Positions 26,169 through 37,153 of a DNA stretch of 52,798 nucleotides are shown in pieces. The stretch's first letter is position 1; each line of letters starts with the position of its first letter. This DNA comes from Reclinomonas americana ATCC 50394 (taxonomy: Eukaryota > Jakobida > Jakobea > Jakobida). A program made the translations under genes and the position numbers. Location: positions 1 through 52,798 of the forward strand of contig PS015559.1 of NCBI GenBank assembly GCA_048213135.1. The letters run 5' to 3'. Under the pieces are notes generated by a model. That model was not told where the DNA came from. It made no database searches and worked only from the letters and a program-made list of their open reading frames with translations.

Positions 26169-26899
26169 TCACGAGACAATGTTGAACACTTGCACGCAGA
26201 GCTGAATGGCAGCGGCAAACGACATGCCAACACCCGCCGCAAAGGCCACAGTGCGCCACGGCTGCAAGGCAAAGTGGTAGCACACCGAGTGCGCATACCG
26301 CGCCACTGTAAAGATGATAAAGTAGGCGACTTGCGCAGGTGCCGGGTTCGAATCCTCCCGGAAATCCAAGCCCACCAGGCTGCTCAGCACCAGCAACACG
26401 GCAATGATGAGGAAGATGGGGATGTTCTCCAGATCGTTTCTGAGGAGCATGCACAATGAGCACCTCCTGCATCGGAATAACTCTCTCTCTCTTCTCTGAC
26501 CTGTACATCGCCACTCCGCGCTCCACATACGACATGTCTGCGCCGCCGGCTGCGGGCGCACCTGCACCCCCAGTGGCATATGTCGTGGCGGCACCACCCT
26601 CGGCCGCCAGCAGCTGTGCATCACGGCGTCGGTCCTGCAAGAATGCATGCACATTGAGTTGTGATCATCATCGACACGTACACAGAGCACGTGCACGCGC
26701 TTCAGGTGCTGCTGGGCGGCCTTCCTTGCGTCGGTGGTAGGCGGTGTAGAAGCCAGTGGCCCACATCTGTGTGTGTGTATTCTTGTCAGATGCGTGTTGA
26801 TGCACAACGCACAACGCACACAGAGATGAGAGTGACCTTGAAGAAGAGGAAAAAGGTGCACAGGCCAAGTGTGCGCAGGGCCAGAGCGTAGTCGTACAT
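26169..26899 (-). CDS. MAPEG-family membrane protein, copy 2
   Basis: The ATG at 26897-26899 starts MYDYALALRTLGLCTFFLFF; exon 2 (near 26767-26705) encodes MWATGFYTAYHRRKEGRPAA; exon 3 (near 26637-26505) is a Gly/Ala-rich loop ending ERGVAMYR; and exon 4 begins NDLENIPIFLIIAVLLVLSS and ends FNIVS at 26169. It matches copy 1 block for block (E-x-R-P-A-A-P, NDLENIPIF, ARYAHSVCYHFALQPWR). The loop after RPAAP is longer here. The donor after RPAAPE appears to be GC rather than GT if the frame is kept, which would need a transcript to confirm. Function as for copy 1: glutathione-dependent transferase, peroxidase or isomerase in internal membranes, by family only. Confidence 0.83.
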
Positions 26900-27070
26900 C
26901 GTCGTCGCTCGCTGCTTCCACAAAGTGTTTGTTGATTGATTGACCTTCTAATGTTTGTTGTTCATTTTTGTCACATTCCTCTCATTGCGCGGCGACCTTG
27001 GCAAACGTCTCATTGCTCTGTGCCGACACGGGGGTCGGCGAGGGCAGGAACCGCGGTGGTGCGGACGCTG

Positions 27071-30000
27071 TTATACGCGAGTTAATAGGGAGAAAACACG
27101 ACAGTCCGTGCAAGAAAAAACATGGACGCAACCATCCACCGGTTGCATGCGGTGCACAATCGACAGCAGTGGTGCTTTGGAGTCGCCACAGTCTTCGTCG
27201 GCCAGGATGTCGGCCAAGGCTTGCGCGAATGCTGCACTCACGTGCGCGTGTGTGTCAGTACTGAGGACAAAAGGAATACCGTTTCAAGAAACAAAACGCG
27301 AACCGACAGGCAGGGGTGCATGGGGCGCCAGCCGCAGAGCCGTGTACGCGGCCAGGGCCAACTGCGTCGATGGCCAGCCCAGGTGCCACGAGCGGAGCCA
27401 CTTGGTGGCGGCCAGCGAGATCAACGGAGTGGCGAAATCGGTCGACAGCAGAGTCGCCGTGTCGGCCAGACAACTCGCCGACAGTGACAGCGCAGCGCTG
27501 GCCTCCGATTGCTCCGTGGTCGACAGGAGACGACGAGCCAGACGCTCTACCGCGGTTCACAACACAAAGTAGTAAGTGAGCAGTGAAGGCGCGCGCCGCT
27601 GATCACATTGACCCTGCACGCACCGACATTCTGCTTGATCGCATCGTTCTCGTGCGGCAACAACGAGGCATCCTGCTGCAGAAGCAAGTGCAACATCAGG
27701 GCCGACTGCTCCACTGAAGCGCCCTTGCACTCCTCGCCGTGAGCGACGGCCGCCAGCAGTGCTTCAAGCACGCGCTCGACCGCGCCAGACTGCAACAATC
27801 GCGAGCGTCAATTGTTTAATAGCATGAGTGACCGTGATTTGATTGAGTGCGTACAACACACACCTTTTGCATGAGAGCACGCGCGGCAGTGACCATGGCC
27901 GATCTCGCCACCGACGGTGACATGAGGCCCAGGGAGGCGGCAGCGGTTTCGCGTCGGCTAATCAGCACCACACCCTCGGCGTCCTCCTCGAACTCGTCGT
28001 CGTCGACCTCCAGCAGCGACGCCAGGCGGAACACGAGATCCACGGGCGATGCATCCTCGTCGAGTGCAAACCCAGCCGCAGCAACTCGACCGACAGCGGA
28101 AGCAATGTACGCCAGCGCGTGACCACAGTCGCAAGTCTTCCACTGCGAAGCGTTCGACTCGATCCACTCCAACGCGGCCTCCACAAGCGCCTCACCATTC
28201 GTCTCCTGCACGAAATCGACAGGTGAGGGTGGAGGAGTGGTGAATGCACGGCATAGTACACTGGCACTCAACGTCAAGAATGCCCTTCGAGTCGGCAATG
28301 GCAGCCACCGTGGCATCCACAATGTACGCCGAGCTCGGATCCTTCGCCGGCAAGTTCGGCAGCGAGTCTGTCAAGTTCTCCAGCAACTCCTCCGACGGCG
28401 GAGCCACAGTGGCCAGACCAGCTGGCAATGATTGCACGGTTGAGCAACGATGACAACAACGACAAAACACACAGGCGCTCGTATGCAAGCGCACCTGCCA
28501 ACATTGGAGCGGCGGAAAGGAACGAGTGCAAAGTGTCGTGACACAAGGCGTGGAACAGCGCAGCTGCAGCTGGGTGCATGCCGGCGAATGACCTGGCAGA
28601 AGGCGCAGCAGCGGTGAGAGCGGAGAACTACGGATCGGGTGCATGCTCGGACGCACATGGCAAGACTGGCAAACGTCGGCAAGAAGGTCGCGGCGGCCGA
28701 CTCGGGCAAGAGACGAAGCAGAGCGGCGGCGATGCTAGCCATGCTGGCCACCTGCGCCGTCACAAAATCGATAGACGAAGGCACGGCCGGTTGACTCGGT
28801 GGCTCTGCACCCACAGCGTCAGCAAAAAATATATCCGCACACTCTCACTCATACCACCAACGCGCAACTGACGCCGCTCATGTCGACCGTGATCGAGCTC
28901 TCATCGTCCGAGTCATCGTCATCGTCGTCATCGCCATTGGGTCGACTGGCATTACACCCGCAGTGAGCCTTGCGCGACAGCAGCAGCAGCAACAACAACA
29001 ACCATATCACTCACCGCACGACAAGAATGGCGTCCTCATCATCGATCTCGGGTTTTGAGTAGCCGCCGGCGTCGATGAGACCCACAAACTTGGCGGCGAG
29101 CACCGGCAGAGTGCACGCAGCCACTCGTTGCGCCTTGAGACCCTTCAGCGAGGGCGACCGGGACAGTGCTTGCAGACCCCACAGTGCGGCAATCTGCAGC
29201 GCCTCAGGATCCGCATTCTCCTCGTCGGCGACTGCTTGCACCAAGAGCGTGAACAGATTCACGACCAGCTCCGGCGGCGGTGCAGAGTCCTTGCTGGCCA
29301 CCAACAGAGCCAGACTCTCCACCGCTTGCGTCATGCTCTGTGCGCGCGATAACAAGTAAGCAACGGATGCGAGTCAAACAGAGTCGCTCTGCTCGTTCGT
29401 GAACCCACCGTGCGGACACTCTCCTCCTTCTGCCCCTCCTCGACGACACCGAATTTGCCGCGGATAAGGCGAGTGGCCGAGATGAGCACATCAAAGAGCT
29501 GGCCCTCGATCAGACGGCCCACCACTGACGCGTACACACTCATGGCCGGGTATCGCACAGCGTCCAAGTCGTGGAATGCCAGTCGAGCCAGCGGAACAAG
29601 AATGGAGCCCAGTAGGTTTTGTGCAATCAGAGTCTCCCAAAAGCCCGCACACAGTGCCTCGGCAATCTGAATTATCCGATAGAGTGAGTCGGAAGACTCC
29701 CTCGTCGCACAAACGTGTGCACACGCACCTCCAGACTGGCAACAGACACCATGTCCCACGTGGAGAGCGCAAGGTTGGTGAAGAGATCGACGGCGACTTG
29801 TTGCTGTGGGTGTGTAGATTTCACGGTTTGAGGAGGAAATGAAATGGCACTCACACCGCCATCTTTTGCAGAGAAACGCAACAGACGAGTGCCTCCAGTC
29901 ACTCGAATGCACACGAGACAACAGCCGGAGATACTTGGCAAAGGCTGTGGTGGCCGCAGCCTGCACGTACTCGGCTGAGGCACCACCACGCCTACTCACG

Positions 30001-32508
30001 GAAGGTTAGTGTGAGAGGCACACGCATTGGGCAAATGTGGAGTGCAGGTGAGCGACGCAACGTATCGGTGATGCCAGCCTGCAGCATAAGCAGAATGTGT
30101 GGCTGTGCCGATTCTTCAGAGGTGAACTCGGCGGGAGGAGAGGACTGCGAGAAGAGCGCGGCCGCATCTGACACGCGACGAATGGAAGGGATGAGCGCGG
30201 CGAAACATTGAGCGAGTGACACGCGCGCCAACACTTACCCTTGTAGACCATTTCACGGAATTCAACATTGTCCTTGTTGCCCTCGCTGAGCAGGAAGCCG
30301 AGAATCTCCAAGGACAGCGACTGCAACAGCTCCTGCTCAGACACACTGCGTGCGTATCCGGTCGGTTAGCACCATCAACCATTCTCTCTCTCCCTGTGCC
30401 TGCAGGCGCATGACACGAACCCGGCGAGCTTGGCAGCCTGGCGCCAGTTGCGCAGAGCACTGTCACGAATCGGCAGCGAGGCGTGGAACGCGTTCTTGTG
30501 CAGGCGGCTCAGCAGCGGCGTCAGGTATGCCTGGCAACGAGACAGCAGGCGCGGTTAGCGACCAACGGCAGGACTGCTTTGCAAGATCACGGCCAGGCAC
30601 CTGAATAAATGCCGGCAGTTGTGTTTGCAGCAGATACAAGCCGGAACCACCGGCATCCAGCAGGGACGGGTCCGTGCTTGTCAGCGCGCACATCAACAGC
30701 GGCATGACATACGTGTCGAACAGCTCACGGACATCGTCCTGCGCCAAGGATTGATTCAACTGACGAACACGCGCATGCAGGCACGCACACAGGGAAGGTA
30801 CCTTGACGGAGAGTGATTGCATGGCGCCGACCAGTGCGTCCACCGACGATCCAGACGACGACGAGGATGGTGCCGGTGCCGCACACTGTGAGATGAACAA
30901 GTTGACTGCCGCCAGGACGGCCGAGGCCGCTGCTGTACCGCCTTGCCTGCGCACGAAGAAGATGTGAATCGGTGGCGGCGCCGCAGATTGTGCACAATGG
31001 CCTCCACAGACCGCTTGAAGCCATCGATCACATCGCCCAGCATGGCGGCGAAGATTTCGACGACCACCGGGCGAGACAGCTGACTGGCCTGCACACACAC
31101 GCGGCGTGAGGTCACCGTGGCTGGAGCGCTCAATATAGATGCAGACGGAGCGGTACGTGCCAGTTGCCGATCTTGCACCAACAGCAAGAGCGCATACGCA
31201 ATACCGTGGTCGTGCTCCCATCGCTCAGACTTGGCACGCTCGGCCACCATGCGACGCGCGACCGCGTCCGACGCATCACCCGACGCCTTGGTGAAGGCGC
31301 ACAACAGTCGAGCGTTGTGCTTGCGCACGTCAATGTTGTCGTCGTTCACGCGCTCACTGACAATGTCGACGGCCACCGCCGTTCGCAACGCATCCGTCCA
31401 CAGAGCCGGCTCGACTGATCCGCGCGTCTGCAGGATGCGCACCAAAGCACGCACGGCGTACTGTCGCACGTAGTACGAGAGGGTGGGATTGCCCTTGTAC
31501 GATGTGCAGTCAATGACCGCAGAGAGCAGAGCGCTGCCACACACGATAAGCAAGTGATGAAGGCATGATGAATGCGGGAGCCGCAAACCAACCTGAACAC
31601 CTCGGGCGTCACTCCTCGGCACTTGGCCAACAAGTACCCGATGCTAATCATGTGTCCCTCCAGTGCATCCTCCACATCGTCGCCACGCACACGCGCACCA
31701 CGTTCCAGTTGCTGCCAGATCTCGTCGAGCAACTCCATATCCAACACCGCAGCCAGCGTCCCAAAGCACTGCATCGATCCATGAACAACAACAACCTACA
31801 AGCGACGACTCCCAGTCCATGGCATGCTCACCTGCCCGACAGCATCACGCACTTCGCGCTTGGGCGACGACACGCCACTGAGCAGCAACTCGAGAAAGTT
31901 GTGCTCCATCTCGGGGAACCGCTGATGCAAGATCTCCACAGTGGTCTCACGATCGCATGCTGCACCGCAGATGAGCGCAAGAGGCAAAGAAGAACATGTG
32001 TATGTGTCTACAGTCGAAACTCTTGAAGACGTGCATCATGGCAAAGGCGCCAAACTGCTTGAACACCCACTGCTGGTACCCAAAGAGACGCATGAGCAGT
32101 GGCACCGCACGATGCCACACACCACTGACATCCACGCCGCTCTTGAACGCATCCGCGACACGATCCAGTGCACGCAGAATCGGAATGTAATCAATCACTT
32201 CGCCTCTGTGTGTGTGGAGGAGGGGCAAGTTGAGAAGAGGGCGATGGCGCGAAAAACTTGACACACACGCGCGCGCGCAATCACAAAAGACAACTCACGC
32301 AACTCCTGACGACGTGTGATGAATGACTCGAGCTCCGCCAGCACTGGTTCCCAGCTGCACAGTGAGCAGTGTGTGAGTGTGAGTGAGAGTGAACAGAGAG
32401 AGAGAGAGAGCAGAGAGAGAGAGTGACGTGTTGTCGCAACTATGCAGGCGCACACAGCCAGTCACGGCTGACGTGCTCATAGGCTTGTTCGAGCACAGGA
32501 TCGTCCAT
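27071..32508 (-). CDS. Large HEAT/ARM-like repeat protein, family not identified
   Basis: The ATG at 32506-32508 starts MDDPVLEQAYEHVSRDW; splicing over the CT-rich intron gives LWEPVLAELESFITRRQE, then VIDYIPILRALDRVADAFKS. About 20 exons follow in one direction, nearly all amphipathic helical pairs (for example NFLELLLSGVSSPKREVRDA, ALWTDALRTAVAVDIVSERV, AALWGLQALSRSPSLKGLKA, ALCAGFWETLIAQNLLGSIL), down to a C-terminal block with FAQALADILADEDCGDSKAP and a TAA at 27071-27073. An acidic loop (EVDDDEFEEDAEGV) lies near 27990. The estimated length is 1,300-1,500 residues. This is typical of alpha-solenoid scaffolds such as importins, proteasome adapters or TOG-like proteins; none could be matched confidently. 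Donors at 32303 and 30061 are GTTGCGT. Position suggests a promoter shared with the divergent DUF3592-like gene. Confidence 0.7.
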
Positions 32509-32674
32509 AGAACGCGCACACAGACAGACAGAGACGAGTAGAGCTTGACAGAGGGAGGGACACTGCAGGACACATAGATTCGCTCGTCGTCGTTGGTGTG
32601 AGAGCACAGATGCTGCTGCTGTGGCGCACACTGCGTGCCACACAAGCACCACTGCTGCTGTCGCGATCACCAGC
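32509..32674. promoter_or_regulatory. Short head-to-head promoter region
   Basis: Only 166 bp separate the start codons of the HEAT-like gene (minus) and the DUF3592-like gene (plus). The plus strand is purine-rich, with GAGGGAGGGA near 32551-32560. Shared promoter use is inferred from spacing. Confidence 0.45.
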
Positions 32675-33826
32675 ATGCGTCGCGATACCACTGATGAGAT
32701 TCCACTCGACCTCCTCAGAGAAGAAAGAGGAAGGCATGTGCAGCTTCTCATTCTGCGTAAAGAGAGACACAAGCTGATTGTTGTTGTCTGCAGCTGGTGG
32801 CAGTGGCAATGGTGGTGGGGAAGAGGAGAAATCATCGCGTGGTCACTGGTGGTCGTCTTCTTGGTCGTCGTTCTACGGTCTCCCGTCGCACTTGCGCGGA
32901 TTCAGTGCGGTTCTGCTGTTTGCCGCCGCCAGTTTGTTTGTGTATGAGCCGGGCGTCGATTGTTGGGAGACCATGCTGCGAGGGTGAGTGAGTCTGTGCG
33001 CGTCCGGATCCTTGCAGATGCAGATGCGCAGCGTACACAAGGTGATCGTTTGCGCGTTGTGTTGTGGGCAGTGTGGTGTCGACGACGTGGAAGAAGGCGT
33101 CGACGGCCACCATCACCGAGGCGCATGTGTGCCAGTTTCACTCGGATGGCGAAATCGGTCAGCTGTGCTGTTGGTTTTCTACGTACAAGTACAGTACAGC
33201 GATCGCTCATCGTAGTTGCATGCGCAGTCAAGCGGCTGCATGTGCGCTACGATTTCCGCACACACGACGATGATATCATTCAGGGACGCCGGCACTCGTA
33301 CCTCATTCGCTCCATCGACGACGCCAATGAGGTGTTGCTCAACGGGTTCGTAACGCTGCTGCCTTGGCGACTGGTGTCGTTTGCAGCCTCAATTCCTCCC
33401 CCCTGCAGACTCGCACCAGGCTCGAAAGTGCCGGTGCACTACGATGTGGCGAATCCCGAGAACGCTGTGCTGGTACCCGGCTACGCGTGGTCGCACTTGC
33501 TGTCGGGCGATGTCGGCTTCCGGCGGCAAGGTCTCTTCCACTGGTTCCACTTGTTGACGTGGACGCAGTTGGTGGCGGCCGCCGCAGCCGTGCTTATTCA
33601 GCGCAGTCCACTATCGCTGTTGGCCAACCTGAGCATCGTCATGCTGCCGTTGCCGCGGGCACTGTGGAACGTTTTTGGCGGTGGCGCGCTCACCAAGACC
33701 GACAACGACGTGCAGGGCGAGTGGGAGAGTGTGCATGTGGCCGACGGCGCCGTGCAATGTCTCAATCCTCACTGTGCCAACGAGCCAGCGAGACCACCCG
33801 TCGACGGTCAGATCATCACCGTGTGA
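32675..33826 (+). CDS. DUF3592-like membrane protein
   Basis: Proposed first exon 32675-32756 (MRRDTTDEIPLDLLREERG), a 37-bp intron 32757-32793, then an exon with FYGLPSHLRGFSAVLLFAAA, a membrane segment. Later exons give VVSTTWKKASTATITEAHVC, then E-I-V-K-R-L-HVRYDFRTHDDD, SYLIRSIDDANEVLLNG and LAPGSKVPVHYDVANPENAV followed by VLVPG. The extracytosolic beta domain with V-x-Y-D-x-x-N-P-x-x-A-V/L-x-P-G is the DUF3592 signature. A second membrane segment, WTQLVAAAAAVLIQ, and a short tail with a CxxxxC pair follow, ending at 33824-33826. The role of this family is not known. The first exon is the weakest part, because an antisense frame over the same bases is also open. Confidence applies to the C-terminal two thirds. 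Confidence 0.72.
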
Positions 33827-33910
33827 AGCAACGAAATAATAGTTCACACCACGGTGCTTTTTATATTTGTATATACTCTTGTCTCACACCACGGTCACAT
33901 GCATTCAGTG

Positions 33911-36900
33911 TCACCGTCGGTCGTCGTCATGCGGCCGCCCACCACGTGCGCCCGTCTTGCCCCGACGCATTTTCGAGGCCTCGACAAACACCGAGGTGNN
34001 NNNNNNNNNNNNNNNNNNNNNNNNNNNNNNNNNNNNNNNNNNNNNNNNNNNNNNNNNNNNNNNNNNNNNNNNNNNNNNNNNNNNNNNNNNNNNNNNNNNN
34101 NNNNNNNNNNNNNNNNNNNNNNNNNNNNNNNNNNNNNNNNNNNNNNNNNNNNNNNNNNNNNNNNNNNNNNNNNNNNNNNNNNNNNNNNNNNNNNNNNNNN
34201 NNNNNNNNNNNNNNNNNNNNNNNNNNNNNNNNNNNNNNNNNNNNNNNNNNNNNNNNNNNNNNNNNNNNNNNNNNNNNNNNNNNNNNNNNNNNNNNNNNNN
34301 NNNNNNNNNNNNNNNNNNNNNNNNNNNNNNNNNNNNNNNNNNNNNNNNNNNNNNNNNNNNNNNNNNNNNNNNNNNNNNNNNNNNNNNNNNNNNNNNNNNN
34401 NNNNNNNNNNNNNNNNNNNNNNNNNNNNNNNNNNNNNNNNNNNNNNNNNNNNNNNNNNNNNNNNNNNNNNNNNNNNNNNNNNNNNNNNNNNNNNNNNNNN
34501 NNNNNNNNNNNNNNNNNNNNNNNNNNNNNNNNNNNNNNNNNNNNNNNNNNNNNNNNNNNNNNNNTTTCCACGCATTGAACTCCTCCTCGTTGTTCTCGTC
34601 ATCCGACGTGTCGGGCATGTCCTCGTCGGAGCTGAATTCACCCTTCTTGGCGGCCTCCTGTGCACGTGTGAAAAAGTGATGAGTTGTGCGCATTGGAGGA
34701 GAGGAAGTGGCGAGACGAACCTCCTCTTTTCGGATCTCCTGCACCAGCATCTGGTGCGTCTCCTTCTTGCGCTCCTCTAGCCGCTTCAGACGCTCCTCCT
34801 CCAGCTTCTTGTCCTCCTCCTCACGTCGCTCACGCTCGAGAATGGTGTCGCGCTCCGACTTGGACACAAACTGTGGCTTCATCATGCGCGCCAGACCGAA
34901 TCCCGTCTCCTCCTCCTCGTCAGTCTCCGTCTCGTACTCGCTCGATTCATCGTCACCCTCGTCGGTCTCCTCCTCCTCTTCCTCCTCACGCGCCATGAGC
35001 TCCTCCTCCTCCTTCGCCATCATGGCCTGCCGTCTGCAGCGGGTGGCGGAGAAGGTGAGAGGGAGGAAGAGAAAACAGGGGTAGAGGAGGGGCGGCGCAA
35101 CTTGGCGAGCGCACGACGGCGACGATCTTGAATCTCCTCCTCGTCCTCGGATGATACCTCGTGTCTGGCCACGCTGCACAACCAATCATTCGTGTGAGTC
35201 GCCTCACCTGGAAACACCTGCTTCTCCAAAAAAGGAAACGCAACACTCGCGCGCCACCACCCTCCTCATCATCCGACATGGCCATTGGCTGCGCCTCATC
35301 CTCCGCCGCGGCTTTCTTGCTCTCCGCTGCCGCAGCAGCAGCAGAGGCAGCACTGACAATCTCCGCCTCGTGAATGCGTCGGCGATGCGACTGCGCCGCC
35401 TTGTCGGCATCCACATGCACATCGCGAAGACGCGCAAGACGTGGGTCCTCTCTGCATGGGGGAGAAGGGAGGGTGAGAGGGTGAGGGGAAAAGAGGGAAG
35501 GGGGAGAAGGGGGAAGGGGGAAGGGGGAAGGGGGAAGGGGAAGGGGTGAGAGAGAAAGTGGAGAGAGAAACAGAGAGGGTGAGTTCAGTGGAGAACGACA
35601 GGAGGATTGCAGGCGAGGGAGAATGAATGAATGCTTGTAGGTATGCTACTGAGCAACAGGGGGGACTGCAGGGGCGTGAGAGGGGCGAGTGAGGCGGCGA
35701 GGGAGAGAGAGAGAGGGGAAGGTGACGACAGGCGGATTGCAGGGGAGGGAAAATGAATGCTTGTAGGCGCAGGGTCAGCAGGTTAGTGAGCAACAGGGGG
35801 GATTGCAGGGCGAGTGAGAGGCGAGTGAGGGGCGAGAGAGAGAGAGAGGAAGGGGGGAGGGTGGGGAGAACGGCAGGTGAGGGAGAATGAATGCTTGTGT
35901 ATGCAGGGTCAGTAGGTTAGTGAGCAACAGAAGGGATTGCAGGGCGAGTGAGGGGCGAGAGAGAGGAGGGACAAGGTTGAGTCTCAGTCTCCCTCTTTCC
36001 TCACTCAACTTGCGTTGAATNNNNNNNNNNNNNNNNNNNNNNNNNNNNNNNNNNNNNNNNNNNNNNNNNNNNNNNNNNNNNNNNNNNNNNNNNNNNNNNN
36101 NNNNNNNNNNNNNNNNNNNNNNNNNNNNNNNNNNNNNNNNNNNNNNNNNNNNNNNNNNNNNNNNNNNNNNNNNNNNNNNNNNNNNNNNNNNNNNNNNNNN
36201 NNNNNNNNNNNNNNNNNNNNNNNNNNNNNNNNNNNNNNNNNNNNNNNNNNNNNNNNNNNNNNNNNNNNNNNNNNNNNNNNNNNNNNNNNNNNNNNNNNNN
36301 NNNNNNNNNNNNNNNNNNNNNNNNNNNNNNNNNNNNNNNNNNNNNNNNNNNNNNNNNNNNNNNNNNNNNNNNNNNNNNNNNNNNNNNNNNNNNNNNNNNN
36401 NNNNNNNNNNNNNNNNNNNNNNNNNNNNNNNNNNNNNNNNNNNNNNNNNNNNNNNNNNNNNNNNNNNNNNNNNNNNNNNNNNNNNNNNNNNNNNNNNNNN
36501 NNNNNNNNNNNNNNNNNNNNNNNNNNNNNNNNNNNNNNNNNNNNNNNNNNNNNNNNNNNNNNNNNNNNNNNNNNNNNNNNNNNNNNNNNNNNNNNNNNNN
36601 NNNNNNNNNNNNNNNNNNNNNNNNNNNNNNNNNNNNNNNNNNNNNNNNNNNNNNNNNNNNNNNNNNNNNNNNNNNNNNNNNNNNNNNNNNNNNNNNNNNN
36701 NNNNNNNNNNNNNNNNNNNNNNNNNNNNNNNNNNNNNNNNNNNNNNNNNNNNNNNNNNNNNNNNNNNNNNNNNNNNNNNNNNNNNNNNNNNNNNNNNNNN
36801 NNNNNNNNNNNNNNNNNNNNNNNNNNNNNNNNNNNNNNNNNNNNNNNNNNNNNNNNNNNNNNNNNNNNNNNNNNNNNNNNNNNNNNNNNNNNNNNNNNNN

Positions 36901-36949
36901 NNNNNACTTTCACCTTGTCCTTGCCACCAGGAACGAGACCAGCAGACAT
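33911..36949 (-). CDS. MFAP1: MFAP1-like spliceosomal protein
   Basis: MFAP1 is a coiled, highly charged component of the spliceosomal B complex, needed for activation of pre-mRNA splicing. The ATG at 36947-36949 starts MSAGLVPGGKDKVK, then enters a gap. Visible exons match the family order: DPRLARLRDVHVDADKAAQS, SDDEEGGGA joined to RVARHEVSSEDEEEIQDRRR, a long acidic block (EEEEEEETDEGDDESSEYET) with GFGLARMMKPQFVSKSERD, a Glu/Arg/Lys coiled coil, and FSSDEDMPDTSDDENNEEEF before AWK. After the second gap the C-terminal end reads TSVFVEASKMRRGKTGARGG, matching the basic DVFERPSAKKRK-type end of the family. The conserved C-terminal core is mostly lost in the gap 33999-34564. Donors at 35244 and 35101 are GTTGCG. 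A purine-rich repeat fills the intron next to the other gap. Confidence 0.9.
33999..34564. other. Assembly gap (566 N) in MFAP1
   Basis: Hides most of the conserved C-terminal half of MFAP1. Confidence 0.98.
35461..35550. repeat. Poly-purine GGGGGAA tract
   Basis: The plus strand is essentially pure G and A, with repeated GGGGGAA units at about 35498-35546. It lies in an MFAP1 intron, just before the exon that begins EDPRLARL on the minus strand, so the transcript carries the pyrimidine strand next to its 3' splice site. The plus strand could form G-quadruplex or triplex structure. Confidence 0.85.
35595..35995. repeat. Minisatellite of about 110-145 bp units (three copies)
   Basis: Three imperfect copies carry GGATTGCAGG, GAGAATGAATGCTTGT and GTGAGCAACA blocks, starting near 35605, 35730 and 35870. 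The array ends close to the gap at 36021 and may continue in it. It lies in an MFAP1 intron. Open frames across it are not coding. Confidence 0.85.
36021..36905. other. Assembly gap (885 N) in MFAP1
   Basis: Separates the MFAP1 start exon from the rest; it probably contains more minisatellite. Confidence 0.98.
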
Positions 36950-37153
36950 TGCCCTTACTTTGTCAACAATCACAATGAGACTGCACAGGACATCCACCAT
37001 TCACCTCCTTTTTCTCTTCATGCCACCTATGGTGGTACTATCGCTTGCCTCAGCTAACACGCGACACGCTGCTTCGTTGTTGTCGCGCGCAAAAAAGAGT
37101 TATCGACGTTCGACGTTCTTTTTTTTCAGACGCGCGCGCTTGTTTGAGAGAGA
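36950..37153. promoter_or_regulatory. Head-to-head spacer between MFAP1 and the hydrolase-PH-G-alpha gene
   Basis: 204 bp lie between the two divergent start codons. It contains a T-run (37119-37128). No other signal is seen. Confidence 0.45.

Noticed and set aside
26340-26365. Perfect tRNA B-box-like GGTTCGAATCC on the plus strand, and a similar GGTTCGAGTCG at about 25618
   Set aside because: Both lie in coding exons of the MAPEG genes, with no A box, anticodon arm or acceptor stem around them.
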